Shown: positions 52,461-62,076 of the stretch, in pieces | Position numbering within the stretch: the stretch's first letter is position 1 | Layout of the letters: every line of letters starts with the position of its first letter | Origin: Streptomyces sp. CB01635 | GTDB lineage: Bacteria; Actinomycetota; Actinomycetes; Streptomycetales; Streptomycetaceae | Reading direction: 5' to 3' | DNA length: 64,000 bases | Assembly: GCF_002803065.1 (NCBI RefSeq) | Contig: NZ_NNBL01000003.1 | Location: 1,432,042-1,496,041, forward strand | Position numbers and translations under genes: made by a program | Notes under the pieces: generated by a model | The model's input: only the letters and a program-made list of their open reading frames with translations | What the model was told of the DNA's origin: nothing | Databases searched by the model: none

Positions 52461-53324
52461 ATGGCATCACCGGGCAGCGACCCAATTGTGGCCGTCGTCA
52501 CCGGCGCGAGCAGAGGAGCCGGCCGGGGTATCGCTGAAGCACTGGGCAGCCAGGGGGCGACCGTCTACGTGACCGGCCGCAGCCGGTCGGCCTCCGACTC
52601 GCCGTACGGGGGAACCGTCACCGAGACAGCCGCCCTGGTCGACGCGGCCGGCGGGACAGGCGTCCCCGCGGTCGTCGACCACGGCGACGACCAAGCGGTC
52701 CAGAACCTCTTCGCCGCCATCGGGCAGGAGCACGGGCGGCTGGACATCCTGGTCAACAATGCCGCCAATTTTGCAGGCGCACCCGTGCTGGGCGGCTTCT
52801 GGGAGATGCCCCTGGAGAGGGCCGATCTTCTGACCGTCGGACTGCGCTCGCACTACGTGGCGAGCTACTACGCAGCGCCGCTGCTGATCGCCAACGGCCG
52901 CGGCCTCATCGTCAACACCGGCCACTACGGCGCCGTGTCCTACCACCAAGGCCCCGCGTACGGCGCGCAGAAGGCAGGCGCCGACAAGATGGCCGCCGAC
53001 ATGGCAAAGGAACTGCGGCCGTACAACGTCGCGGCGGTCTCCATCTGGATGGGCGGACTCGACACCGAGCGCGCTCGGGCCTACATCGCCTCCCTGCCTT
53101 CGCAGGACCGGCCCACCGCGAAAAGAGAATCACCCCAGTTCACGGGACGCGTGATCGCAGCCCTCTATTCCTCGGACGAACTGGCGGCCCTTTCCGGCAG
53201 GGCGCTGATCGGCGCGGAGTTGGGCTCTTTGCTCTCAGTCACCGATATGGACGGCAGCACACCCCGGTCCATGCGTCATGTCCTGGGTGGACCGCCCGAA
53301 CCTCACCCAAGCCTGCTGGGCTGA
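52461..53324 (+). CDS. SDR-family oxidoreductase (DHRS1-like)
   Basis: A 287-residue NAD(P)-dependent oxidoreductase. Cofactor loop VTGASRGAGRGIAEALGSQG, NNAANFAG, catalytic Tyr-Lys in AYGAQKAGADK. The length and the C-terminal region (FTGRVIAALYSSDELAALSG) suggest the DHRS1-like subgroup. ATG 52461 is preceded by AAGGGAG. Under the divergent TetR regulator. Substrate unknown. Confidence 0.88.
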   Translation: MASPGSDPIVAVVTGASRGAGRGIAEALGSQGATVYVTGRSRSASDSPYGGTVTETAALVDAAGGTGVPAVVDHGDDQAVQNLFAAIGQEHGRLDILVNNAANFAGAPVLGGFWEMPLERADLLTVGLRSHYVASYYAAPLLIANGRGLIVNTGHYGAVSYHQGPAYGAQKAGADKMAADMAKELRPYNVAAVSIWMGGLDTERARAYIASLPSQDRPTAKRESPQFTGRVIAALYSSDELAALSGRALIGAELGSLLSVTDMDGSTPRSMRHVLGGPPEPHPSLLG

Positions 53325-53434
53325 CCGACCCACGCCGATCCTCTCGCCGTCGTTATGTGGTCGATGACCATGCTCGTGGGGTTGCATGGTGAGCGCCGGT
53401 TGGGGAGCCATCTGGGGCCCCGTTCATCGGGGAG

Positions 53435-54004
53435 CTATGGCCGCATCGCGACGGCCACGGCCAGAGTGAGCTTGTCGCGGAATTGCGGGCGGTCGGAGAC
53501 GCGGTGCTTCCATCCCTCGCCGGCCGCGGCCAGGACCTCGGCGATCTGCCGCGGCGTGACGTCGCCGGTGGTCCCGCCGGAGGCACTGATGGCGCCGGCG
53601 AGTGCGTCGCGAAAGGCGGCCCGGTAGTCGTCGTACATGCTGTCGAGCTTTGTTGTGTCGTGCTCCAGCAGTGCGTCGACGCCCTCGTCGAGGTTGGTAC
53701 CGACGTAGCGGCCCAGATGGGCGTCAAGCGCGGCCACCAGGCGCGCGTCGAGGTCTGAGTCGGGCGCGGCCAGCGCCGCGCGGACGTCTTCCAGGGCCTT
53801 GTCCAGCTCCTGCCGCATGGTCGCGCGGAACAGTTCCTGCTTGCTGGAGAAGAGGAAGTACAGGCCGGGACGGGAGATGTCCGCGGCCTGGGCCACGGCG
53901 TCCATCGACGTCTTGCGGTAGCCGAAGGTGGCGAACACGGTCAGTGCTGTCGCAAGCACCTGTTCGCGACGTTGGGCGTCACCTCGGGGCGTTGGCATAA
54001 GCAC
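53435..54004 (-). CDS. TetR-family repressor
   Basis: A 189-residue regulator with HTH ATFGYRKTSMDAVAQAADIS and RPGLYFLFSSKQELFRATMR. Ligand domain follows (LDAHLGRYVGTNLDEGVDAL). Convergent with the preceding SDR and divergent from another SDR, repeating the layout of the 51.7-53.3 kb pair. Confidence 0.9.
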   Translation of the reverse strand: MLMPTPRGDAQRREQVLATALTVFATFGYRKTSMDAVAQAADISRPGLYFLFSSKQELFRATMRQELDKALEDVRAALAAPDSDLDARLVAALDAHLGRYVGTNLDEGVDALLEHDTTKLDSMYDDYRAAFRDALAGAISASGGTTGDVTPRQIAEVLAAAGEGWKHRVSDRPQFRDKLTLAVAVAMRP

Positions 54005-54024
54005 ACCATACCCACTGGTCTTAC

Positions 54025-54053
54025 TAGACAGAAATTACGTAGTTTGTTAAGTT
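54025..54053 (+). promoter_or_regulatory. SDR promoter with AAATTACGTAGTTT palindrome
   Basis: TAGACA (54025-54030), 17-nt spacer, TAAGTT (54048-54053), 33 bp before the SDR ATG. The spacer holds AAATTACGTAGTTT (54032-54045), a 14-bp palindrome with one mismatched pair around the TACGTA core; probable operator of the divergent TetR. Confidence 0.6.
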
Positions 54054-54085
54054 GTGGATGGGGGTCGCAGAGAGAAGAGAGCATC

Positions 54086-54895
54086 ATGAGCAAGACCGTT
54101 CTGATCACCGGCGCCTCGACCGGCATGGGCGAGGCACTCACCTTCGAGTACGTCGAGCGCGGCTGGAACGTCTCGGCCACCATGCGTGACACGGCCAAGG
54201 CCAACCCGGCCTTCGCCGACCTCGACAAGGTCCTGGTCACCCGACTCGATGTCACGGACCGGGCCGGCATAGAGAAGGCCGTCCAGGAGACGGTCACGCG
54301 CTTCGGCACCATCGACGCGGTCGTCAACGCCGCCGGCTACGGGCAGCTCGGCGCGGTCGAGGAAGTCAGCGTCGACCAGCTGCGCGACCAGCTCGAAACC
54401 AATGTGGTCGGCGTCGTCCAGGTCATCCAGGCCGTCCTGCCCCACATGCGGGAACGCGGCAGCGGCCACATCATCAACATCGGCTCCATGGGCGGACACG
54501 TCAGCCTGCCCACGATGGCCGTGTACTGCGCGTCCAAGAGCGCTGTGCAGAACCTGACCGAGGGACTGGCCCAGGAGGTCGGCCCACTGGGCGTCCACGT
54601 CACGCTGGTCGAGCCGGCGGGCTACGACACCAACTTCACGGCCAGCTCGAAGTTCCCCGCCACTTCCATCGCCGACTACGCCGACTCGTACGCCACCATG
54701 GCCGAGTTCGACAAGCAGGCGGTGCGGGGCGACCTCGTCAAGTCCATGGCGGCCGTCGCCGACATCACCGACGTCGACGAGCCTCCGCTGCACCTCGCCG
54801 TGGCCCCGGCGAGCCTCGAGATGGTACGCGGGCGCTTCGCCGAGCTGATGGCGGAGTACGACCGCTGGGAGCCGGTCACGGCCGCCACCCTCTGA
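54086..54895 (+). CDS. SDR-family oxidoreductase
   Basis: A 269-residue classical-type short-chain dehydrogenase. Cofactor loop LITGASTGMGEALTFEYVER, NAAGYGQLGAVEEVS, Ser in INIGSMGG and YCASKSAVQNLTEGL with Tyr and Lys. ATG 54086 has GAGAAGAGAG upstream. Likely controlled by the divergent TetR through the palindrome in its promoter. Confidence 0.92.
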   Translation: MSKTVLITGASTGMGEALTFEYVERGWNVSATMRDTAKANPAFADLDKVLVTRLDVTDRAGIEKAVQETVTRFGTIDAVVNAAGYGQLGAVEEVSVDQLRDQLETNVVGVVQVIQAVLPHMRERGSGHIINIGSMGGHVSLPTMAVYCASKSAVQNLTEGLAQEVGPLGVHVTLVEPAGYDTNFTASSKFPATSIADYADSYATMAEFDKQAVRGDLVKSMAAVADITDVDEPPLHLAVAPASLEMVRGRFAELMAEYDRWEPVTAATL

Positions 54896-55608
54896 CGGTG
54901 ACTCACCCGCACGGCCGCCCCGCGGATCGCCGTCCGGCGCTCCGACACGCGCGTGAGCGGGACCAGGTTGCCGGCGCAGGAGGGCTAGGTCCAGCGCCGG
55001 GCCGCGCCTACCTGTCCCAGGCGAATCCGCCGGGAAGAAAGTGGTCTCCCCGCTCGTGAAAAGACCTGGCCGGGGACGGGTTCCCGTCACGGTCGGACGG
55101 GTTTCCCGGCGCGGTCACATGCCGGGTCCACGACCTCGCTGGAGCGCCCTGCTACCGCTGCCTCGATGAGCATCTCGGCCGGGCCGGCTGTGGTCACCGG
55201 CGGCTTGTCCGCGCTGATCGGTGCTGCTGAGACCACCGCGATGCGGCAGCCGGACAGCGGACCGGCCGCAGGCACACGCCTGCCGCACCGGCCTGTGATG
55301 AGCTTTGGCCCGTTGGGGAGCAGCCGGACGACGGAAACCGCTGCAGGCGCCGGGTGGCGGGCCGCCCCGGCACGGGATCTTGTGCTGTCTGGGCGCCAGG
55401 TCCTCAGGCGGGGCGCCCGGCCATGACGAACACACCCGGCCCGCTCTGCTCGTCCGCGGGGAGCCGGAGTTCGGCGACCGGGTGCAGTCCGGCCTGCTCG
55501 ACCTTTGCGGCCCTTCAGCCCTTTGACGGACAACGAACGGTACGTCCATGCGGGTACACGTCTGCACAACCGCCGTGCGGCCACGGCCCGGGCGTCGTTG
55601 AGGAACGT
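54896..55608. other. Unassigned 0.7-kb stretch
   Basis: I see no intact gene. On the - strand at about 55087-55330 a frame without a start reads NGPKLITGRCGRRVPAAGPL, SGCRIAVVSAAPISADKPPV and AEMLIEAAVAG, which has normal codon bias and could be the end of a lost gene. No family recognised. Confidence 0.35.
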
Positions 55609-55803
55609 ATGACCTCAGACGTGACCAGCCTCATCCCGGACCAGGACGCAGCCGCGCGCCGCCTGGAGACCCTCACGTTCGAGGAGGCGCAGGATCTTCT
55701 GCGACTGTTGCAGCTCATCGCCGGCGAAGGGCTGGACGAGTTGTCGCAGGAGGCGGAGTGGTTCGCCCGGGAGATCGCTGCCCGTATCCCCTCGGAGAGC
55801 TGA
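55609..55803 (+). CDS. Small helical protein, unknown
   Basis: A 64-residue acidic protein starting at ATG after TTGAGGAA. It is predicted to be all-helical with a heptad-like leucine pattern (ARRLETLTFEEAQDLLRLLQ, LDELSQEAEWFAREIAARIP). It may dimerise. No relatives recognised. Ribosome site and bias support it. Confidence 0.55.
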   Translation: MTSDVTSLIPDQDAAARRLETLTFEEAQDLLRLLQLIAGEGLDELSQEAEWFAREIAARIPSES

Positions 55804-56066
55804 GGAATCGTTTCAACTGGCTTGCTCACTGGGCTGACTGCCGTGATGGCGATGGTCGATCGTCGGGTTCCTGACGGGGTGTGGGAGCTGTTCTAGCGGG
55901 TGGTCCCAGCTGCTCCGGTGCGTCGTGCGTCCGCCGGGGTGGTTCCCGCGTCGGGTACGGGGACCGGCGCGTCACGTGATTCCCGCGCCCTCGCGTCGTC
56001 GGCGAGTCGGTCGGAGGCTCGCCGGTGCCGACGTCACGTATCAGTGCGTTCTGTCAGGACGCGCGG

Positions 56067-56469
<403 letters not shown>

Positions 56470-56622
56470 CACGCACGCCAAACCCTTCCTCGACCTCAAG
56501 TAGGAGTCGGCGAGGCGGGGATCGGCCACGTGCGCTTTGCGGCAGGGTGGGTGCCAGTCAATCGACATGGTGACGGGCGAAGGGATGCAGTGGCTACCTC
56601 GTGGAGGACCACATGACTGACC

Positions 56623-57024
56623 ATGACTACTTCCCAACAGAACAAGGCACTGGTGCTGGAAGCATTCGACACGCTGTTCAACAAGCGTGACTACGTCGCC
56701 GCCGAAGATTTCTGGTCCGAGCGCTACATCCAGCACAGCGCGCACATCGCACCGGGACGCGCGGGTCTGTTCGACCTGATCCGCTCGTTGCCGGACACAC
56801 TGCGCTACGAGCACCAGCTCGTCGTCGCCGACGGCGATCACGTCATGCTCTACGGCCGTTTCAGCGGCAATGGCAGCCCCGCCGCCTCGGTGGCGGCCGA
56901 CGTGGTCCGCATCGAAAACGGCAAGCTCGCCGAACACTGGGACGTCCTACAGGATGAGGCGACCCAGGCCGAGTCCGCCAGCGGCCTGCCGATGTTCGGT
57001 GACCGGTTCCCGCCCGACCGCTGA
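56623..57024 (+). CDS. SnoaL/NTF2-like protein
   Basis: A 133-residue protein of the SnoaL-like polyketide-cyclase superfamily (NTF2 fold). Signature pieces are KALVLEAFDTLFNKRDYVAA, SERYIQHSAHIAPGRAGLFD, ADGDHVMLYGRFSGNG and DVVRIENGKLAEHWDVLQDE. The His/Asp pocket residues are kept. Members range from cyclases to non-catalytic binders; no secondary-metabolism cluster is near, so the role is open. Confidence 0.85.
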   Translation: MTTSQQNKALVLEAFDTLFNKRDYVAAEDFWSERYIQHSAHIAPGRAGLFDLIRSLPDTLRYEHQLVVADGDHVMLYGRFSGNGSPAASVAADVVRIENGKLAEHWDVLQDEATQAESASGLPMFGDRFPPDR

Positions 57025-57531
57025 CCGGCTCCGTCGCATGATTTCCGCTCACGACGGCGACCAAATCCGCGGCCCGACGCGCCGCTGGAGGGCAACCCGA
57101 ATGCCTTCACCCGGCGCGCACCCTGACGCAACCGTCAGGACGATTGGTCGAGCAGTTCCTGACGGTGTGTGGTGGCCCATGAGCCGAAGCCATGGGGATG
57201 AATGCCGGAGTCAATAGGTTTCCCGAACCCACATCGTGAACTGTTGTGAACCGCCCCACTGGCCGAATTCTGTTCACCTCGGGAGCAATTCACTCGCTGG
57301 ATCGGTTCTCCTTCAGCTTTGAGTCAGCGGCCAGCGCGATCCGTGGGCATGGGCCCACCCGAAGCGTTCTCATGGCCTAGACACAGGACCGCCGCCTGGC
57401 GCTTTGATTCCGCCCTTGGGCGTGGGCATATCTGCTCGATCCGATCTCCGCGAACTAAGATGTTCGCAGGGCATCCGAGATGAACTCGAACCATCCGCCA
57501 GTCATGATTGAGAATGTCGGGAGTAGCGACT
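57025..57531. other. Intergenic, lower-GC stretch
   Basis: About 500 bp with no gene recognised. The part 57200-57330 is clearly less GC-rich than its surroundings, with direct repeats of GTGAAC, and may hold the promoter of the SDR gene that follows. Confidence 0.4.
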
Positions 57532-58260
57532 ATGGGAAAGTTGCAGGGAAAGGTGGCGGTCATCACCGGCGGCACCGCTGGGATCGGACTGGCCACAGCA
57601 AGGCTCTTCGTCAGAGAGGGTGCCTATGTCTTCATCACGGGCCGCCGCCAGAAAGAACTCGATGAAAGCGTGAAGGAAATCGGCGGCAACGTATCCGGCA
57701 TTCAGGGTGACGTCGCTGAACTGGCCGACCTTGACCGTCTCTACGAGACCGTCAAGGCGAAGGGGCGAATCGATATCGTTTTCGCCAACGCCGGGCTGGG
57801 TGAGTTCGCTTCACTGGAAGATGTCACGGAAGAGCATTTCGACAAAATCTTCAACGTCAACGTGAAGGGGGCGCTCTTCACGGTACAAAAGGCCCTGCCG
57901 CTATTGAATGATGGCGCCTCTGTCATTCTCGCGGGCTCCGTTGCGAGCGTCAAGGGAACACCCGCGTTCTCGGTCTACGGTGCGAGCAAGGCTGCCGTCC
58001 GAAATTTCGTCCGAGGATGGACGGTGGAGCTGAAGGATCGTCGTATCCGGTGCAACGTCCTCAGCCCTGGCCCGATCGAGACGCCGCTTGTGGCGGCGCA
58101 ACCTCAAGATGCCATCGCGAAGATTGCATCCACCATCCCGATGGGCCGCATGGGGGAGCCCGACGAAGTTGCCAAGGCGGCGCTCTTCCTGGCCTCGGAT
58201 GACTCCAGCTTCGTCACCGGGATCGAACTGTTCGTTGATGGCGGCAGAGCGCAGATCTAA
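57532..58260 (+). CDS. SDR-family oxidoreductase, atypical base composition
   Basis: A 242-residue classical SDR: VITGGTAGIGLATARLFVRE, FANAGLGEFASLEDVT, VYGASKAAVRNFVRGWTVEL and GRMGEPDEVAKAALFLASDD. ATG 57532 follows GGGAG. Many codons end in A or T (GAA, AAA, ATT, GTA), unlike other genes here, so the gene was probably acquired from a lower-GC donor. Substrate unknown. Confidence 0.92.
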   Translation: MGKLQGKVAVITGGTAGIGLATARLFVREGAYVFITGRRQKELDESVKEIGGNVSGIQGDVAELADLDRLYETVKAKGRIDIVFANAGLGEFASLEDVTEEHFDKIFNVNVKGALFTVQKALPLLNDGASVILAGSVASVKGTPAFSVYGASKAAVRNFVRGWTVELKDRRIRCNVLSPGPIETPLVAAQPQDAIAKIASTIPMGRMGEPDEVAKAALFLASDDSSFVTGIELFVDGGRAQI

Positions 58261-58599
58261 TTCCGCAACGGTGCGTGTGACCTTGTCGTTCAGTTCGCGG
58301 GGCCCGTCGTGACCACATGCCTGTGCAGAGCTGCGGATTCAGTCCCGCTCTCCAAGGCAGCGATACAGGCGAGTGTCTATCGAGTCCCGCCGGTGACCGC
58401 CGTCGGCGGGCCGCCGTTCGAGATCACCGATCGTGAAGTGCCGCAGCCGGCCCGACCACGTACGGGTTGCCGTGGTCGTCCGCGGAATCTGCCACGGCCC
58501 CACCGTGTTTTCGTGACCGCCCAGGTCCCGCCCAGCTTCAGGGGCCCAGGAGTGAGCCTGGGAAGTGGGGATTTCCTTACTCTCCAAGGAGGCTGACCG

Positions 58600-59596
58600 A
58601 TGGAGGTGTCCTGTCAGTTCGCCACATCTCTGCACTCTCCTGAACACATCGCTACCCCTGAAGAGTTGGGCTCCGTCGCGCCTGACTCCACGACACCCCC
58701 GCCTAAAGACCTGACGTCTGGGCGATGCTTGCGCTGGCCGCCGAACGCACCCACCGCATCGGCCTCGCCCCGGTGTCCTCGTCCCGACGCTGCGCCATCC
58801 GATGGTCAACGCCTCCGGCGCCGCCACCCTCGCCGCTTTCGAACCCGGCCGAGTGGCCCTTGCCTTCGGTACCGGTTTCAACGGCACGCGCGCCCTCGGC
58901 GCAGCCCCAGCCACCTGGTCCTACCTCAGCACATACGTTCGGACGGTGCGCGGCCTACTGCGCGGTGACACTGTGGAATGGGACGGCGCCCCCATGCGCA
59001 TGATGCATCCCGGCACGAACTGACCGCAGCGCCCCATCAACATCCCTGTGCTGGTATCCGCTCTCGGCCCCATAGGTCTCGCCCTCACCCATGAGATCGC
59101 TGACGGTCTGTTCACCGTCAACGGCGAAACTGCCCACGCCCACGAATTCACCTGGGCCGCCCTGGGCATCCACGGCACGGTCCTGGGCGAGGAGGAACCA
59201 CTCGACTCTCCCCGTGTCCGCGCCGCCGCCGGCCCCGGCAACGCACTTGCCTACCACGCTGCCTACGAATTCGGCGGCGCCCACCACCCTGCCCGGCGGA
59301 GAAGCCTGGCTCGACGCCGTCACCGCCCCCCGCACCGAACGCCACCTCGCCGTACACGATCAGCACCTCACTGACCTCAACGCAGCGGACAATACTGCCT
59401 GGAATGCCGGAAGCTGGCAGGCAATCACCTACACCACTGTCAACGGGCCCCCGACCGCATCCGAGACCAGCTCAGCGCCTACGCACGAGACGGCATCACC
59501 GAAATCGTCTACCAGCCCACCGGCCCGGACATCCTCGGCGAACTTGAACGCTTCATCGCCATCGCCATCGCCATCGCCATCGCCCGTGACGTGTAA
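58600..59596 (+). pseudogene. LLM-class flavin monooxygenase, multiply broken
   Basis: CAAGGAGG precedes ATG 58600 and MEVSCQFATSLHSPEHIA, a good luciferase-like start. The rest is spread over several frames: WAMLALAAERTHRIGLAP, MVNASGAATLAAFEPGRVAL, AFGTGFNGTRALGAAPATWS, a TGA after MMHPG, then PVLVSALGPIGLALTHEIAD, DAVTAPRTERHLAVHDQHLT and finally ITEIVYQPTGPDILGELERF. At least four shifts and two stops. The tail is the repeat (ATCGCC)5. The original enzyme would have been an F420- or FMN-dependent oxidoreductase near 330 aa. Confidence 0.75.
59555..59584. repeat. Tandem repeat (ATCGCC)5
   Basis: Five perfect 6-bp copies coding alternating Ile-Ala at the extreme 3' end of the broken LLM monooxygenase gene, just before its stop. 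Confidence 0.95.
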
Positions 59597-60018
59597 GTCT
59601 CGATTCACCGAGTGAGTGTCTGTCCGTGAGCCGGACATGAAGACGCGGATGCCCTCTGAACCAGGACGATGGGACTTCGTACGATTCCACGTTCACAGAT
59701 CTGTCTTGCGAGAGCCCCAGGCGTGGTCTGTTTCTCCCCGTCCTGTTGGTGACTTCAAGCGCGTGGAATCCCAAGCCTGCCCGATGCCCACCTGTGCCTT
59801 CCCCGCGGGCTCGCCGTGCCGGACCGGCAAGGTCCGGCGGCCACGTCGTAGCCTCGGAATACCCCTCCACGATACTGATCGGCTACAACAACGCCGCTTG
59901 TGAACAGATTTGACAAGCCCCCCGGGGACAATAGGGCAATAGGGCAATTTGACCGGATCCCCAAACGCTGCCACTACTGGTGGCGAAGAAGTTGTGCGAG
60001 GTACAGCGGTGGTTCTGC
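59597..60018. other. Intergenic, no gene recognised
   Basis: A 95-codon open frame (59616-59903) starts here but has no family signature and weak codon bias. Near 59930 the octamer CAATAGGG is repeated. Confidence 0.35.
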
Positions 60019-60771
60019 TCATCCTTGAGGCAACAGCTGCTGACCGCCGTCGATGTCGTACGTTGCCCCCGTCAATGCTTCGTTGCACATGATGTGTATG
60101 GCCAGAGCAGCGACATCCTCCGGGCCGACGACCCGTCGGATGGGGAGCGAGGAGCGGAGCTCTTCACGGCGTGCATCGATCTGATTGCCCAGGAGCGAGG
60201 CCGACAACGCCGTGTCGACGAATCCGGCAGCGATGAGATTCACCCGGATCGGCGCCAGTTCGAGTGCCAGGTTCGCGGTGAGGGCGGGAAGTGCCGCGGT
60301 GAGCGCTGAGGTGACGGCCCTGCCGACGCCGGGGCGGCGACCGCCTGTGCCACCGATGAACAACAGCGTTCCTGCGTCCCGGACTCTGCCCTGGCTGTAC
60401 TTGGCTATCCCGAGGGTCATGGAGAGGCGCTCGCCGAAGTGCCGACTGGTCTCCGCCAGGTCCATGTCGGCCAGGGGCGCGTACAACGGGCCGCCGGCTG
60501 TCGATATGACGTGGTCGACCGAGTAGGGCAGGTCACTGAAGAACTGCTGGAGTCGGTCCGTGTCAGTGGCGTCGAGGGCCGTAGTGCTCCGCGGCCGGAC
60601 TTCCGCAGCGGCTCGCTCCAGCCGCTGCGGATCTCGTGCCACCATCACCACCTGGCCACCGGCAGCGCGGACTTGACGCGCGGTTTCGAGGCCGATTCCC
60701 GAGCTTGCGCCTATCACAATGACGGTCTGGTCGACCAAATCCTGGTGTCGGTTCGGCTCACTTCCGCTCAT
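60019..60771 (-). CDS. SDR-fold protein lacking the catalytic Tyr-Lys
   Basis: A 250-residue SDR with an intact cofactor loop (VIVIGASSGIGLETARQVRA) and terminal motif ALTGATYDIDGGQQLLPQG. At the position of YxxxK it reads RPGVGRAVTSALTAALPALT, so the usual Tyr and Lys are missing. GGAGG precedes ATG. It may be a non-catalytic or altered-chemistry member. It reads leftward behind another SDR gene. Confidence 0.85.
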   Translation of the reverse strand: MSGSEPNRHQDLVDQTVIVIGASSGIGLETARQVRAAGGQVVMVARDPQRLERAAAEVRPRSTTALDATDTDRLQQFFSDLPYSVDHVISTAGGPLYAPLADMDLAETSRHFGERLSMTLGIAKYSQGRVRDAGTLLFIGGTGGRRPGVGRAVTSALTAALPALTANLALELAPIRVNLIAAGFVDTALSASLLGNQIDARREELRSSLPIRRVVGPEDVAALAIHIMCNEALTGATYDIDGGQQLLPQG

Positions 60772-60840
60772 CAGCGCCTCCGATGATCTGACGGCGGCAA
60801 CGAGACGACGGTACGGGGGGCTGGGCCTCCCCCTGGTGCG

Positions 60841-61560
60841 TCAGACCAACGATTGCCCACCGTGCAGTTGTGGATACAGTTCGTGCGGTCCCCCGGGCAG
60901 TGCGGCCTGAACCTGCTTGCTGACCTCGTCGGCAAGTACCTCGTGGCGTCCGGCCTCCACGCCGGCGAGCGCCGCCCGGGCAACTTCGCCGGGATCGGCT
61001 TTCGGGCCGCGCACATTCGCAGCCATGTCGGTCGCCAGGTAACTGACATGCAGCGCGGTGACCTGCGTGCCCTGTTCTGCAAGGGCGACGCGCAGGGCGT
61101 TGGTCACTGACCATTCGGCGGACTTGGCTGCGGCGTACCCGGCGCTGACCGGGATCGACACCCACGACAGCACGGAGAGAACGTTGACCAGTGCGCCGCC
61201 GCCATTGCGCTCGAGTACGGGGGCGAAAGCTCTGCTCATCGCCAGCGTGCCGAGCACATGAGTTTCGAACTCCGTCCGGAATGAGTCGAGGTCGGACGTG
61301 AGGATGCCGGCACGGGTGGTGGATCCGGCGTTGTTGATGAGGAGCGTCACGTCCTGCGCCTGGGCGCCGGCTGCCCGGACCGACTCGTGGTCTGTAATGT
61401 CGACGGTCACCGGGACGGCTCCCGGCACCGTGACCTTTGCGGGGTCGCGGGCTCCCGCATAGACCTTGGCTGCTCCAGCCTCGAAAAGGGCCCGTACGAA
61501 CTGCTCTCCCAGCCCTCGATTGGCGCCCGTGACAAATGCAACGGACCCGTCAATCTTCAT
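60841..61560 (-). CDS. SDR-family oxidoreductase
   Basis: A 239-residue classical SDR: AFVTGANRGLGEQFVRALFE, LLINNAGSTTRAGILT, and SAGYAAAKSAEWSVTNALRV with Tyr and Lys. ATG 61560 has GGGAAAGG upstream; the longer frame to 61683 has none. The next SDR gene starts 69 bp after its stop and may be co-transcribed. Confidence 0.9.
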   Translation of the reverse strand: MKIDGSVAFVTGANRGLGEQFVRALFEAGAAKVYAGARDPAKVTVPGAVPVTVDITDHESVRAAGAQAQDVTLLINNAGSTTRAGILTSDLDSFRTEFETHVLGTLAMSRAFAPVLERNGGGALVNVLSVLSWVSIPVSAGYAAAKSAEWSVTNALRVALAEQGTQVTALHVSYLATDMAANVRGPKADPGEVARAALAGVEAGRHEVLADEVSKQVQAALPGGPHELYPQLHGGQSLV

Positions 61561-62076
61561 GGGATACCTTTCCCGCAGGGCGTTTGAAAGGCTATAGACC
61601 GCTTGGTCGCGATGCTCCACCGCAACGTTTCCAACATTTCCGAACGTACCTCGCACGGCTGTCCACCACCACCCGGAGTGCACTCACCTCAGGGCGCGCG
61701 CCCTTGCCGGGAGGTCGGCATGATTCCGCACGGCGCGGCTCCGACGGCAACCACCCGGATCCGCTGCGCACCCGGAGAACCGCCGCCCCCCGAAACGACG
61801 AACGCCACAAGCCCTTTGCCCCCGCGGGCTCGCCCTTTGGCGTAAGGCCAGGAACAAGCAGCATCTGTTGCCGGGGTGACCAGGCAGTGGTCGGATGGAT
61901 GTGCTCTCGTGTCGACCGAGGGAGGAGTCGATTGCCCGGCGACAGCCTGCCCCACACGCAATCGTCAGGACTCGACGCTGGTGCCAGTGGTTCGGCAGGG
62001 AGGCCGGCCCCCTCCATCCCCTCATGCAGACTGCGGTCGATCCGCGGGTCGACCGCTCCGGAGTACGGAGACAGGT
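61561..62076. other. Intergenic 0.5 kb, nothing assigned
   Basis: Between divergent SDR and alcohol dehydrogenase genes. Several short frames are open but none has a start site plus a recognisable family. It should contain the two promoters. Confidence 0.4.

Noticed and set aside
54018..54029. GTCT-TACT-AGAC as the TetR operator
   Set aside because: Only 4-bp arms; the AAATTACGTAGTTT palindrome inside the promoter spacer is a better candidate.
59616..59903. 95-codon frame on the + strand
   Set aside because: No ribosome site, no family and weak codon bias. Left as unassigned intergenic DNA.
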